Counted from the stretch's first letter, positions 32,284-40,912 are shown. The stretch is 64,000 bases of DNA from Senimuribacter sp049852125 (GCF_049852125.1 NZ_CP187532.1:1116001-1180000), one strand, 5' to 3'. Program-made: numbers and translations. The notes: generated by a model not told the origin, from the letters alone.

Positions 32284-33657
32284 ATGACGGTAATGACAGA
32301 ACAGAAACGGTTTTACAGGAAAATGCTTTTGATAGGGATTCCTGTAGTGTTTCAGAATCTGATCAGTCTGGGGCTGAATCTGATCGACACTTTAATGATC
32401 GGCATGCTAGGCGAGCAGGAATTGGCAGCGGTAGGCGCGGCTAATCAGGTGTATTTCGTATATACGGTGACGTTGTTTGGGCTTTATAGCGGCGCGGCGG
32501 TTTACGCGGCGCAGTATTGGGGTGCGAAGGACATTACCGGTGTGAGAAAAATGCTGGGCATCGACTACGCGGTAGGATTTATCTTTGCTGTTTCTGTCAG
32601 TATCGCTGCGTTTATTTTTGCGCCGAACGTGATACAGCTGTTTTCTGGAGACAAAGAAGTGATTGGCTTTGGTGTGGATTACCTCAGAATAGCCTGCTTT
32701 TCTTATGTTTTTTCGGGAATGTCTTCCGCCATATCGTATAATTCCAGAGCGATACAGGATTTGAAAGTGCCTACGGCTATCAACGCCATAGCGCTTTGTA
32801 TCAATGCGCTGCTCAACTATCTTTTGATCTTTGGCGTTTGCGGCTTGCCGCAGCTTGGCGTCAGAGGGGCGGCAGTGGCAACCTTGATTGCGCGTATTTT
32901 TGAATTTGCAGCGCTGATGATTTTTGTATATACAAGAAAATCCCATCCGTTTAAGACGGGAATTAAGACGCTTCTATCCTTTGATCGGGCGCATTTTATG
33001 CGGGTGATGAGAACTGCTGTGCCGGTAGTTTTTACGGAATGCAGCTGGGCGGCGTCCGTTACATTGATTTTTGCGGCCTATGGCAGGCTGGGCACGGCGG
33101 CTCTTGCTGTAGCGCAGGTGGCTAATGTGGTCTGCGAACTGCTGCAGTCCGTATACTTTGGTGTGGGTAATGCGACGGCAATGCTCATCGGTGAAAATCT
33201 TGGTCAGGGTAATAAAGAAGATGCTTTCCAAAATGGAAAACGAGCTGTAAAAATTGTTATGCTTCTAAACGTAATTATGACCATTGTAATGATTTTGCTG
33301 GCAAAACCAGTAGCAGGGGTTTACAATTTCAGCGGAGAGACCAATCAGCTTTTGATTTACTCGTTGATTGCCATGGCGATTACTGTTACGCCGAAGATGA
33401 TGGGATACATCTGCATCGTGGGAACACTGAGGGCTGGCGGAGATACGGTGTTCTGCATGAAATTGGAAATTATATGTAATCTGCTGGTGCAGGTTCCGCT
33501 GGCGTATGCGGCAGTACTTCTTCTGCGGACCAGTTTGCCTGTTGCCATGCTTATCGTCGCCATCGGTGATGTAATAAGAACTTTTATCGTATTGCCGCGT
33601 TTTAACAGTAAAAAGTGGCTTAACATCGTGGTGGATATTCCGAAGAAGGATGTGTGA
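32284..33657 (+). CDS. MATE-family exporter, 457 aa
   Basis: Second MATE transporter of the window, only distantly similar to the one at 19241. About twelve hydrophobic segments; the N-terminal helix pair reads IPVVFQNLISLGLNLIDTLM then IGMLGEQELAAVGAANQVYF, the typical MATE start. The C-half repeat is VPVVFTECSWAASVTLIFAA. GGGAGGA ends six bases before ATG 32284. It has its own promoter and stands alone; the next gene (maf) is convergent ten bases away. Substrate unknown. Confidence 0.9.
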   Translation: MTVMTEQKRFYRKMLLIGIPVVFQNLISLGLNLIDTLMIGMLGEQELAAVGAANQVYFVYTVTLFGLYSGAAVYAAQYWGAKDITGVRKMLGIDYAVGFIFAVSVSIAAFIFAPNVIQLFSGDKEVIGFGVDYLRIACFSYVFSGMSSAISYNSRAIQDLKVPTAINAIALCINALLNYLLIFGVCGLPQLGVRGAAVATLIARIFEFAALMIFVYTRKSHPFKTGIKTLLSFDRAHFMRVMRTAVPVVFTECSWAASVTLIFAAYGRLGTAALAVAQVANVVCELLQSVYFGVGNATAMLIGENLGQGNKEDAFQNGKRAVKIVMLLNVIMTIVMILLAKPVAGVYNFSGETNQLLIYSLIAMAITVTPKMMGYICIVGTLRAGGDTVFCMKLEIICNLLVQVPLAYAAVLLLRTSLPVAMLIVAIGDVIRTFIVLPRFNSKKWLNIVVDIPKKDV

Positions 33658-33667
33658 CGCAGGTTAC

Positions 33668-34240
33668 TTATAGAGTTAGAAGACGCGCCAGTTCCGGCTG
33701 AATCAGCTCCCAGGGAAAACCGACTACGGTGTTAAAGGAGCCGTGATAGTGGTCGATATGCTTTGCGAAGATGCCCTGGATCGCATAGGCGCCGGCTTTG
33801 TCGTAAGGCTCGTCTGTATCCAGATAGGCGGAAAGCTCCGCGTCTGAAAAGTCTTTGCAGAAGACTTCCGTCACATCACAAAATACGTTTCTGACAGGCT
33901 CACCGGCTATGAGGAGGCAAACCCCCGTTGCAACCTGATGGCTGGTGTTTTTGATTTTTTGCAGCATGCGGGCTGCATCGGCTCTGTCTTCTGGTTTTCC
34001 AAGGATACCGTCTTTATAAACGACCGTGTCGGCGGCGATGATGATGCTGCCAGGCGATGCCTTTTGTTCGATGCAAAGGGCTTTTTTTAATGCCAGAAAC
34101 ATAACCGCGTCTTTTGAAGAAATGTTTTCTGGAAGGGTTTCGTCTATATCAGCAGGACGAATGATGGGATCATAGCCATGCTTTTTCATCATTTCAATTC
34201 GTCTTGGCGATGATGACGCCAAAATGATCTTTTTTTTCAT
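33668..34240 (-). CDS. maf: Maf-family nucleoside triphosphate pyrophosphatase, 190 aa
   Basis: House-cleaning pyrophosphatase that hydrolyses non-canonical or pyrimidine NTPs; the family is linked to septum formation. Motifs: IILASSSPRRIEMMKKHGYD (phosphate-binding start), IIAADTVVYKDGILGKPED with the metal-binding aspartate, and EPYDKAGAYAIQG. ATG 34240 is preceded on its strand by GGAGGTAACATT; a longer frame has no RBS. It is divergent from the spoVA operon with 80 bases between. Confidence 0.93.
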   Translation of the reverse strand: MKKKIILASSSPRRIEMMKKHGYDPIIRPADIDETLPENISSKDAVMFLALKKALCIEQKASPGSIIIAADTVVYKDGILGKPEDRADAARMLQKIKNTSHQVATGVCLLIAGEPVRNVFCDVTEVFCKDFSDAELSAYLDTDEPYDKAGAYAIQGIFAKHIDHYHGSFNTVVGFPWELIQPELARLLTL

Positions 34241-34320
34241 AATGTTACCTCCGTATAACATTATGGCATAAATTTCGGATTTTGCCAAATACTAATGAAA
34301 GATTTATGGAGGTGACTGAA

Positions 34321-34797
34321 ATGGCACAGAAGACTAAGCAAAAAGAAGTGCAAAAGAAAGACGTGGCGAAAGCCTATGAAAAGTATACCAAGCAGTTCAC
34401 ACCGAAACCGACCTATTTTGCCAACTGTTTGCGGGCATTTTTGATCGGCGGCCTTGTTTGTACAGCGGGTTATTATATCAACAATATGCTCATAGCCAGA
34501 GGTCTTTCAGAGAAAGACGCGGGACTTTATGTTACTATCGGTATCGTAGCGCTCGCTCAGCTTTTGACAGGCTTCGGTGTGTTTGATAGTATCGCAAAGT
34601 TTGCTGGGGCGGGCGTAATCGTGCCGATCAGTGGATTTGCCAATTCAATGGTGGCACCGGCTATTGAATACAAGAAGGAAGGTCTGGTGCTTGGGGTAGG
34701 CGCGAAGCTTTTCAGCGTAGCGGGACCGGTGTTGGTCTGCGGCATCACGTCGGCGACAATAGTCGGCATTATTTACTGGATTATAGGATTATTTTAG
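34321..34797 (+). CDS. spoVAC: Stage V sporulation protein AC, 158 aa
   Basis: Inner-membrane channel component that moves dipicolinic acid into the forespore during sporulation and out on germination. The N-terminal 40 residues are charged (AKAYEKYTKQFTPKPTYFAN) and are followed by four hydrophobic segments, with CLRAFLIGGLVCTAGYYI and GVIVPISGFANSMVAPAIEY as family hallmarks. GGAGGTGACTGAA precedes ATG 34321. First gene of spoVAC-AD-AE, but separated from spoVAD by 384 bases holding a tandem repeat. Confidence 0.95.
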   Translation: MAQKTKQKEVQKKDVAKAYEKYTKQFTPKPTYFANCLRAFLIGGLVCTAGYYINNMLIARGLSEKDAGLYVTIGIVALAQLLTGFGVFDSIAKFAGAGVIVPISGFANSMVAPAIEYKKEGLVLGVGAKLFSVAGPVLVCGITSATIVGIIYWIIGLF

Positions 34798-34834
34798 TAC
34801 GACGCATTCCTGATCAGCTAAAGATGGGAATGCC

Positions 34835-35166
34835 AGCATAAGGTTCGTCTAGCCAATCACTTGCGTTCTTGGGACGAACCATGATACGACAAGCGTCAAG
34901 CCACTCGCATGTTGCTCGTGGGACGCTAAAGCATAAGGTTCGTCTAGCCAATCACTTGCGTTCTTGGGACGAACCATGATACGACAAGCGTCAAGCCACT
35001 CGTATGTTGCTCGTGGGACGCTAAAGCATAAGGTTCGTCTAGCCAATCACTTGCGTTCTTGGGACGAACCATGATACGACAAGCGTCAAGCCACTCGTAT
35101 GTTGCTCGTGGGACGCTAAAGCATAAGGTTCGTCTAGCCAATCACTTGCGTTCTTGGGACGAACCA
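34835..35166. repeat. 3.5 tandem copies of a 95-bp hairpin repeat within the spoVA operon
   Basis: Units start at 34835, 34930, 35025 and 35120 (the last is cut after 47 bases); they differ by a single base (C/T at 34908). Each full unit carries two hairpins. Type 1: GGTTCGTC-N23-GACGAACC with an inner CCAA/TTGG stem. Type 2: AGCGTC-N24-GACGCT with an inner CCAC/GTGG stem. The two hairpins have the same plan (outer stem, three-base bulge TAG/AAG, inner stem, loop of about 12 bases) with compensating changes. The array fills nearly the whole spoVAC-spoVAD gap; 15 bases remain before the spoVAD start. Confidence 0.95.
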
Positions 35167-35181
35167 TTAAGGAGTAAAAGT

Positions 35182-36264
35182 ATGGCAGAAAAGAAAATTG
35201 GAAAGCAAACGGTGTCTTTTGAGATGAGTCCGTATATTATCGGTTCGGCTGCGGTCGGTGGCAAAAAGGAGGGGGAAGGTCCTCTGTGCAGCTTTTTTGA
35301 TCAGATTCTGGATGACGATATGTTTGGGGAGAAAACGTGGGAGAAAGCTGAGAGCAAGATGCTGAAGGAAGCGATGCTGGCAGCGCTGCAAAAGTCCGGA
35401 AAAGAGAAGAAGGAGATTGATCTGGTGCTCAGCGGCGATCTTTTGAATCAGCTGATGTCTTCATCTTTTATGGCGAGAGACTTGCACCTGCCGTTTCTGG
35501 GACTTTACGGCGCTTGTTCTACGATGACAGAATCTTTGCTTCTGGGTTCTATGCTGACGGACGGCGGTTTTGCGCATAACATTATTGTAGGCGCTTCCAG
35601 TCACTTCTGTACAGCGGAGAGACAGTTCCGAATGCCAGTGGAGCACGGTAATCAAAGACCGCCGTCGGCACAATGGACAGCGACAGCTGCAGGAGCTATG
35701 GTAATTTCAGAGAAAAAGGCGGATCTTGCGCAAATTGGCGCGTTGGACGGAAGAAAGGCGGCGCAGCCGTCGTCTATGAAAAATATCCGTGTGGACTGCG
35801 GTACAATCGGCAAGGTCATTGACGCGGGAGTAAAGGATGCCAATCAAATGGGAAGCGCTATGGCGCCTGCCGCGGTAGATACAATTCTCAATCATCTGGA
35901 GGATACAGGAAGAAGTCTTGATTATTATGATCTGGTGCTGACGGGAGATCTGGGGTATATCGGCAAAGATATCGCGGCAGATTTACTAAAGGATGCAGGA
36001 CTTGACGCGGAAGCCGTATCTCAACGGTACGATGACTGCGGCACGATGATTTATGACAGAGAGGCACAGGATGTCCATGGTGGCGGCAGCGGATGCGGAT
36101 GTTCTGCTTCTGTCTTTTGTGGGAATATTGTACAGAGAATGCGCAGCGGAGAACTTTCAAAGGTGCTGCTGATCTCAACGGGAGCTATGCTTTCAACTAT
36201 TAGTCCTTTTCAGGGGGAGAGCATTCCCGGTATCGCCCATGCTGTGTCGATTAAAACTTGTTAA
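35182..36264 (+). CDS. spoVAD: Stage V sporulation protein AD, 360 aa
   Basis: Thiolase-fold protein that binds dipicolinic acid and helps load it through the SpoVA channel. Family features are seen from the start (KIGKQTVSFEMSPYIIGSAA) through FMARDLHLPFLGLYGACSTM (the thiolase-like cysteine loop), VEHGNQRPPSAQWTATAAGA and VHGGGSGCGCSASVF near the end. ATG 35182 follows AAGGAG. A longer frame running back into the tandem repeat (from 35059) is rejected because it encodes repeat sequence. Its translation and transcription relative to spoVAC may be affected by the repeat hairpins. Confidence 0.95.
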   Translation: MAEKKIGKQTVSFEMSPYIIGSAAVGGKKEGEGPLCSFFDQILDDDMFGEKTWEKAESKMLKEAMLAALQKSGKEKKEIDLVLSGDLLNQLMSSSFMARDLHLPFLGLYGACSTMTESLLLGSMLTDGGFAHNIIVGASSHFCTAERQFRMPVEHGNQRPPSAQWTATAAGAMVISEKKADLAQIGALDGRKAAQPSSMKNIRVDCGTIGKVIDAGVKDANQMGSAMAPAAVDTILNHLEDTGRSLDYYDLVLTGDLGYIGKDIAADLLKDAGLDAEAVSQRYDDCGTMIYDREAQDVHGGGSGCGCSASVFCGNIVQRMRSGELSKVLLISTGAMLSTISPFQGESIPGIAHAVSIKTC

Positions 36265-36291
36265 GCTGGAGAAATTGGGGGGAATAAGATT

Positions 36292-36645
36292 ATGGATTAT
36301 ATATATACGTTTTTAATCGGCGGCGTGATCTGTGTGATTGGACAGATTCTGATGGATACCACAAAGCTGACGACGCCGAGAATTCTGGTTATTTTTGTAG
36401 TTGCGGGCGTCGTTCTGCAGGCGGTGCATCTGTATGAACCGCTGGTAAATCTTGCTCATCAGGGAGCCACAACGCCGCTTCCGGGTTTTGGTTATGCGCT
36501 GGCAAAAGGCGCCATGGATGGTGCGAAGGATGGATTCCTCGGCGCTGTAACCGGCGCGGTAAAAGGCACGTCGGCAGGTATCGCCGTGGCGATTGCATTC
36601 GGATATCTGGTGTCGCTTGTGTTTAATCCTAAGTCGCCAAAATAG
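36292..36645 (+). CDS. spoVAE: Stage V sporulation protein AE, 117 aa
   Basis: Small membrane protein of the SpoVA dipicolinate channel with three hydrophobic segments. The family signature is clear: DYIYTFLIGGVICVIGQILM with DTTKLTTPRILVIFV, then YEPLVNLAHQGATTPLPGFG and GFLGAVTGAVKGTSAGIAVA. GGGGGAA precedes ATG 36292; the gap after spoVAD is 27 bases. The operon ends here; other spoVA genes (AA, AB, AF) are not in the window. Confidence 0.95.
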   Translation: MDYIYTFLIGGVICVIGQILMDTTKLTTPRILVIFVVAGVVLQAVHLYEPLVNLAHQGATTPLPGFGYALAKGAMDGAKDGFLGAVTGAVKGTSAGIAVAIAFGYLVSLVFNPKSPK

Positions 36646-36783
36646 AGCTATTCCAGGAAGATGACAAAGGCAACGGGAATTAAAAAGCATAGAAATCCTT
36701 CGAGATGTATAAAGCTACGGATATAGGAGAAGCAGTAGGTTACAGCCTTGATATTGACAGTTTGAAAAAGTGAATAGAACTGT

Positions 36784-36981
36784 ATGAGAAAATTTGTAGG
36801 CATAATTCTGTCTGCTTCTTTGATGATAGTGTTGCTGGCTGTGTGCAGTAGCAAGAAGTACACAGAAAAAGGGTGGAAAATAGAAGATTTGAAGGGTAAT
36901 GAGGCGTTCGTGAACGCCTTAGCAGGAGGACTGCTGGAAGTAAGCAACAATATGGATAATGGGTTCCCGGTCGCAGGATAA
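36784..36981 (+). CDS. Small putative lipoprotein, 65 aa
   Basis: Starts MRKFVGIILSASLMIVLLAV followed by CSSKK: a positively charged start, a hydrophobic core and a plausible lipobox (LAVC), so it may be a secreted lipid-anchored peptide of about 46 residues. The remainder (WKIEDLKGNEAFVNALAGG) matches nothing I know. The ribosome binding site is poor and the frame may be a fragment of a larger gene; the 140 bases before it also read like decayed coding sequence (e.g. YKATDIGEAVGYSLDIDSLK). A terminator follows directly. Confidence 0.4.
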   Translation: MRKFVGIILSASLMIVLLAVCSSKKYTEKGWKIEDLKGNEAFVNALAGGLLEVSNNMDNGFPVAG

Positions 36982-36993
36982 AAGAATTGGATA

Positions 36994-37047
36994 GGGAGAC
37001 TGTCTTTACGACTAATATAAAAATAGTGGTATAGGCAGTCTCCCTTT
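36994..37047 (+). terminator. Terminator-like hairpin
   Basis: Stem GGGAGACTG / CAGTCTCCC with a loop of about 33 bases and a short TTT, 13 bases after the small lipoprotein frame. The long loop makes it a modest terminator. Confidence 0.55.
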
Positions 37048-37098
37048 GATTATAGCTCTTTTAAAATAGATATTTTGTATGGATCATTTTAAAATTTG

Positions 37099-37127
37099 TT
37101 GACGAGTTAATAATGTGGTGCTATTAT
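37099..37127 (+). promoter_or_regulatory. Promoter of the 248-aa hypothetical gene
   Basis: TTGACG (37099-37104), 17-bp spacer, TATTAT (37122-37127), in an AT-rich stretch, about 110 bases upstream of the gene at 37239. Confidence 0.65.
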
Positions 37128-37238
37128 AAAATCATAATGATATATTCATATTATATACAATATATATTGTGAAACACGAGTTAAGATTGCATTTCCTCAG
37201 ATAGTAAAATATTAACGTGAGTATGAGGGATAATTGAA

Positions 37239-37985
37239 ATGGAGAGATTTGTTATGGAAAACACCTTAGAAAAAGCAAAAGAAAAATATGAGGAACTTTT
37301 TTCAATTGAGGAAAAGGCGAAGGCGTTTGATAAGATTGCTGCAGCATACTATTTCTGTAATTTTGGAGAAATGCAGAAAGTAGATTTTGAGACGTTATTG
37401 TTTTCAATTTATTTGGAAAGAATTTTAGAGAAAGATGAAAACGATATGCGGGTTTACAGTGATTATGCATTATCAAAGTGTTTAGGTATTACGCAAAGTA
37501 AAATAAGCAATTTGAAAGTTAGAAAGCAGTTGAAGTATCCTTATCAGTATTTTGATTGGAGAAAATCCTTTGAAAGAATCAGCAGTAATGCGCGTTATGA
37601 AAACGGAAAGATTAAGATAAATATTCCTGACAGAAATCTTTATCTAGAAATTAAAAATGCGGTGGAGGCATCGGGCGGATACGTGGAAACCCAGTTAAGT
37701 CAAAGTTTATTGCAAATCAGACCGGAGTATTTCCTGGATTTATTAATGGAGATCGTGGAAGACAAAGACAGGAATGCAATTAAAAAAGACCTGAAAAAGA
37801 AAATGAAAGAGAAGAATTTGGATATGGATTTTTTTGAATCCAAATCTATAGGCGATCAATTAAAGGATGCCGGAGCCGATATCAGTCAAAGTTTGATTTT
37901 AGATTTGCTGGAGGCATTTTTAATTCCGGCAGGCGGGAACATTGTTACAGCTATTGTAAAGAATATCAGACGAATATTGAAATGA
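37239..37985 (+). CDS. Unrecognised helical protein with HTH-like segment, 248 aa
   Basis: No known family recognised. Residues ~70-95 (YSDYALSKCLGITQSKISNL) look like a helix-turn-helix. The middle contains basic and beta-forming stretches (YENGKIKINIPDRNLYLEIK). The end is helical, with a lysine-rich run (KKDLKKKMKEKN) and a weakly hydrophobic C-terminal helix (LILDLLEAFLIPAGGNIVTA). Two starts are possible, ATG 37239 and ATG 37254. It has its own promoter and stands alone in AT-rich DNA between the spoVA operon and a surface-polymer operon, which suggests horizontal gain. A DNA-binding or mobile-element role is only a guess. Confidence 0.55.
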   Translation: MERFVMENTLEKAKEKYEELFSIEEKAKAFDKIAAAYYFCNFGEMQKVDFETLLFSIYLERILEKDENDMRVYSDYALSKCLGITQSKISNLKVRKQLKYPYQYFDWRKSFERISSNARYENGKIKINIPDRNLYLEIKNAVEASGGYVETQLSQSLLQIRPEYFLDLLMEIVEDKDRNAIKKDLKKKMKEKNLDMDFFESKSIGDQLKDAGADISQSLILDLLEAFLIPAGGNIVTAIVKNIRRILK

Positions 37986-38104
37986 GAAGGATAGTTTAAA
38001 GAGAAAAATTTATGAACTGCTTATTTAAATATCGTAAATTTTATTAATCAAGATGTAGTGTTATTTTTAGTAATGATGTAATATAATATGTTGAATTACT
38101 TTGA

Positions 38105-38437
38105 ATAAAAAGATTGACAAACAGAAAAGAAACTGTTAGCTTTGAAGAAAGAAATACTGCTGCAACATCTTAGACCGTTTGGGGGACAGCAACAGATGGC
38201 GTGCTTACTTAATTAAAGGCAGAAAATATTCCAGTAGTTTATGATTCTGCCCTTTACAAGGTTTTAGAGCATACGTATCATGAAATAACGGTTACATTCA
38301 ATCAGAAAGCGTTGGAAAGCAATCCAAGTACAGTACCAGAGCAGTCTTCTATTCTGGAGATGGATTACGAAGGTACTTTCAAAATTTCAGTAGATGAGAC
38401 TGAGCAGACCGCAGCCGTAACAGTTTTGAACCGATAA
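38105..38437 (+). pseudogene. Decayed gene of unknown family
   Basis: One frame stays readable across 111 codons but is broken by stops at 38171 (TAG) and 38210 (TAA). The longest intact part (38213-38437) reads LKAENIPVVYDSALYKVLEH and ends EQTAAVTVLNR. No start codon with a ribosome binding site is present. The flanks 37986-38104 and 38549-38658 hold nothing recognisable. Confidence 0.4.
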
Positions 38438-38515
38438 AATGAAATACATTATTGCGAAATGATATGCTCCTTATCAAGTCGACAAGTGAAATATCTGAAA
38501 TTTAGTACAGACGAT

Positions 38516-38548
38516 GCCTGCATTCTAATTTTGAATGCAGGCTTTTTT
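38516..38548 (+). terminator. Rho-independent terminator
   Basis: Perfect 10-bp stem GCCTGCATTC / GAATGCAGGC, 7-base loop, TTTTTT. It closes the region of the decayed gene and insulates the following operon. Confidence 0.88.
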
Positions 38549-38658
38549 CTATGCGCACAGACCCTTCAGAGAGGAGCTTCTTTGTCTCTGGTTTGCTAAG
38601 AGAATCCATTCTTCACGACTTTTTCACCCGTTTACCATGTTGAATCCATCTGCGATTA

Positions 38659-38687
38659 TTTACAAAGAGGGTCAGATGTGGTAAAAT
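38659..38687 (+). promoter_or_regulatory. Promoter of the surface-polymer operon
   Basis: TTTACA (38659-38664), 17-bp spacer, TAAAAT (38682-38687), 27 bases before the first gene. Confidence 0.6.
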
Positions 38688-38713
38688 ATTACGGAACATA
38701 AGCAGGTGAAACT

Positions 38714-39823
38714 ATGACTTTAATTATAAAAATCGGCAAAGTGTTTCTGAGCGTGATATACGGCGTGCTCAAGTGCTTTCCGGTCAAACAGAATCAAGCG
38801 TTGTTTTTGAGCAGGCAGGCTGATGTGCTGAGCCTGGATTTTTCCATGTTAAAAGACAGATTGACAGAAAAAATGCCGGAGATTCGTATCGTGAGCATTT
38901 GCAACCGACTGGATGACAGCAAAAGCGGCATCATAGGATTTGGGATCGATACGCTGCGCAGTATGTACTATCTTGCGACCAGCAGGGTCTGCGTACTGGA
39001 CGCGTACTGGCCGGCGGTCTCTATACTGCGTCATAAGAAGTCGCTGACTGTGATTCAGATGTGGCATGCGCTGGGAAAGATTAAGAAATCGGGCTATCAG
39101 ACTTTGGACAAAGAATCGGGCAGAAGCGGCAGGACTGCAAGGCTTCTCAATATGCATGAGAACTACGATTATATCATCGCGGGCGGCAGCGCATGGAATC
39201 CATATTACTGCGCGTCTTTCCATACGACTGAGGATAAGCTTGTCAATATCGGACTTCCGAGAATTGATTATCTTTTGGAAACTGCAGACGCCAATAGAGA
39301 GAAAGTGCTGACGGCTTATCCCGAAATGGCAGGCAAACAGGTTATTCTGTATGCGCCGACTTTTCGCCGGGGGATTGATCTGAAATGGGAATCGCTTCTG
39401 GATGTCATTGATTTTGACCGATTTATTCTGGTCATCAAAGGTCATCCCAATCAAAAAATCACCTGTGAGCACAAAGGGGTGCTGCTGTGCCCCGAGTTTC
39501 AGTCTGTGGAACTGCTTTCGGTGTGTGAATACCTGATTACCGACTATTCGGCGATCGCCATAGAAGCCGCGATTTTGAACAAAAAGACGTACTATTATTT
39601 GTACGATTACAAAGAATATACAGAGAAGAACGGCATCAATGTCAACCCGTTTGATTCCATGCCGGGCTGCGCGTTTTCCGATGCAGTACCGCTGATGGAA
39701 CAGCTTATGAGCGGCGCGTACAATGAGAAAGCGCTGGCGGATTACAGAAAAAAGTATCTGCCAAAGGAGCTGGGCACGTCTACGGAAAAGCTGGCTCAGC
39801 TGGTGGTTGATCAATTACAATAG
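38714..39823 (+). CDS. CDP-glycerol glycerophosphotransferase family protein, 369 aa
   Basis: Transfers glycerol phosphate (or a related polyol phosphate) from CDP-glycerol to a lipid-linked acceptor, as TagB/TagF/TarB do in teichoic acid synthesis. It acts at the inner face of the membrane; the N-terminal hydrophobic helix could anchor it. Family motifs: VIQMWHALGKIKKSGYQTLD (catalytic histidine region), VNIGLPRIDYLLE, ILYAPTFRRG, LVIKGHPNQK and YLITDYSAIAIEAAILNKKT. The length is that of a TagB-like enzyme and not of long TagF polymerases. It opens an operon with ATP-grasp, nucleotidyltransferase and ABC-export genes. Confidence 0.88.
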   Translation: MTLIIKIGKVFLSVIYGVLKCFPVKQNQALFLSRQADVLSLDFSMLKDRLTEKMPEIRIVSICNRLDDSKSGIIGFGIDTLRSMYYLATSRVCVLDAYWPAVSILRHKKSLTVIQMWHALGKIKKSGYQTLDKESGRSGRTARLLNMHENYDYIIAGGSAWNPYYCASFHTTEDKLVNIGLPRIDYLLETADANREKVLTAYPEMAGKQVILYAPTFRRGIDLKWESLLDVIDFDRFILVIKGHPNQKITCEHKGVLLCPEFQSVELLSVCEYLITDYSAIAIEAAILNKKTYYYLYDYKEYTEKNGINVNPFDSMPGCAFSDAVPLMEQLMSGAYNEKALADYRKKYLPKELGTSTEKLAQLVVDQLQ

Positions 39824-39850
39824 ATTAGAAATAGAAAGAGATAGCACAGT

Positions 39851-40903
39851 ATGTTTAAACTTGCAAAAAAGTGGATCAAAAGACTGAAATTGTTTATTCT
39901 GTATTTTAGAAGGATTCTCTTTGTGAAGAACCACTTCAAATGTTCTTTTTTCAAGAAGATCAGAGCCAATGTCTGCGGAGGTTTTCTGGCGGATCAGTGG
40001 ATTCTCTATGATTTGGATCACAACGATAAAGGAGAATATCTGTCGGAGTTCGACTGGTATCGCTCCCGGTATATCAACGAGCCTTTTGATTTTCTTTTAA
40101 ATAACAAGATTGCCGCGGCGGAGATTCTGAAGCAGTATGTCCGTGTGCCGGAAAGCTACATGATTAAGAACAAAGGATTTCTGACCAGCTTTGACAGCGA
40201 ACATATGGAGTATGAGACAGCCATAGACCTGCTGAAGGAAAAAGGAAAGCTGTTCATCAAGCCTTATGGCGCGGGCAAGGGCAACGGCGTCAATATATTG
40301 ATTTATGAAGACGGAAAAATCTTTGTGGATAAAGAGATATATGCAGAAGAAGCGTTTATAAAGTTCCTGAAGGGCAGAGACGACTGGTTTATCTGTGAAT
40401 CTATGAAACAGCATCAGTATTCCGACGATATTTATGATAAGACGGTCAATACTATTCGTTTTATTACGCTGCGGGATATCCATACCCATCAGTTCAAGGT
40501 ATTTTTCGCGGTGCAGAGAATCGGTACCTCCGCTACTATTCCGGTAGATAACGGGAGTCGGGGCGGACTTGTGGCGAAGATTGATCTGGAGACGGGTATT
40601 CTGACAGAAGCCAGATGTCTGCACAATAAGAATGTGTACAAGGTGCATCCGGACTCAAAGGCGCCCATTGAAGGCGTACAGATTCCGGGCTGGGATAGAA
40701 TCAAGAAAGAAATGCTGGCTCTTGCCAACAAGATGCCGTATATGCACTTCATTGCCTGGGATATACTAATTACTGAGGATGGTGAAATTTGTATCATCGA
40801 AGCAAATACTTCTTCCGGCGTGAATATTATCCAGCTTTGGGGCGGTCAGAGAAATGATGAACTGGGAGATTTTTACCGCTATCACAAAGCGATTAAAAAA
40901 TAG
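39851..40903 (+). CDS. Sugar-transfer-associated ATP-grasp protein, 350 aa
   Basis: ATP-grasp ligase-like enzyme of the group found in polysaccharide and teichoic acid clusters; its chemistry is not established. ATP-binding elements: LFIKPYGAGKGNGVNILIYE (about residues 138-157), CESMKQHQYSDDIYDKTVNT with IRFITL, and the metal-binding end MHFIAWDILITEDGEICIIE followed by ANTSSG. The basic N-terminus may associate with membrane or polymer. It sits between a CDP-glycerol transferase and a nucleotidyltransferase, consistent with decorating or building the polymer. A double-length relative is encoded at 51217. Confidence 0.85.
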   Translation: MFKLAKKWIKRLKLFILYFRRILFVKNHFKCSFFKKIRANVCGGFLADQWILYDLDHNDKGEYLSEFDWYRSRYINEPFDFLLNNKIAAAEILKQYVRVPESYMIKNKGFLTSFDSEHMEYETAIDLLKEKGKLFIKPYGAGKGNGVNILIYEDGKIFVDKEIYAEEAFIKFLKGRDDWFICESMKQHQYSDDIYDKTVNTIRFITLRDIHTHQFKVFFAVQRIGTSATIPVDNGSRGGLVAKIDLETGILTEARCLHNKNVYKVHPDSKAPIEGVQIPGWDRIKKEMLALANKMPYMHFIAWDILITEDGEICIIEANTSSGVNIIQLWGGQRNDELGDFYRYHKAIKK

Positions 40904-40912
40904 GAGAACGGC

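Noticed and set aside
34835..35166. 95-bp tandem repeat as a CRISPR array or coding repeat
   Set aside because: There are no variable spacers; the whole 95 bases repeat. The period is not a multiple of three, so reading frames through it shift at each unit.
35059..35181. Longer SpoVAD N-terminus running through the repeat
   Set aside because: The extra residues are encoded by the repeat, while ATG 35182 has AAGGAG in front and matches the family start.
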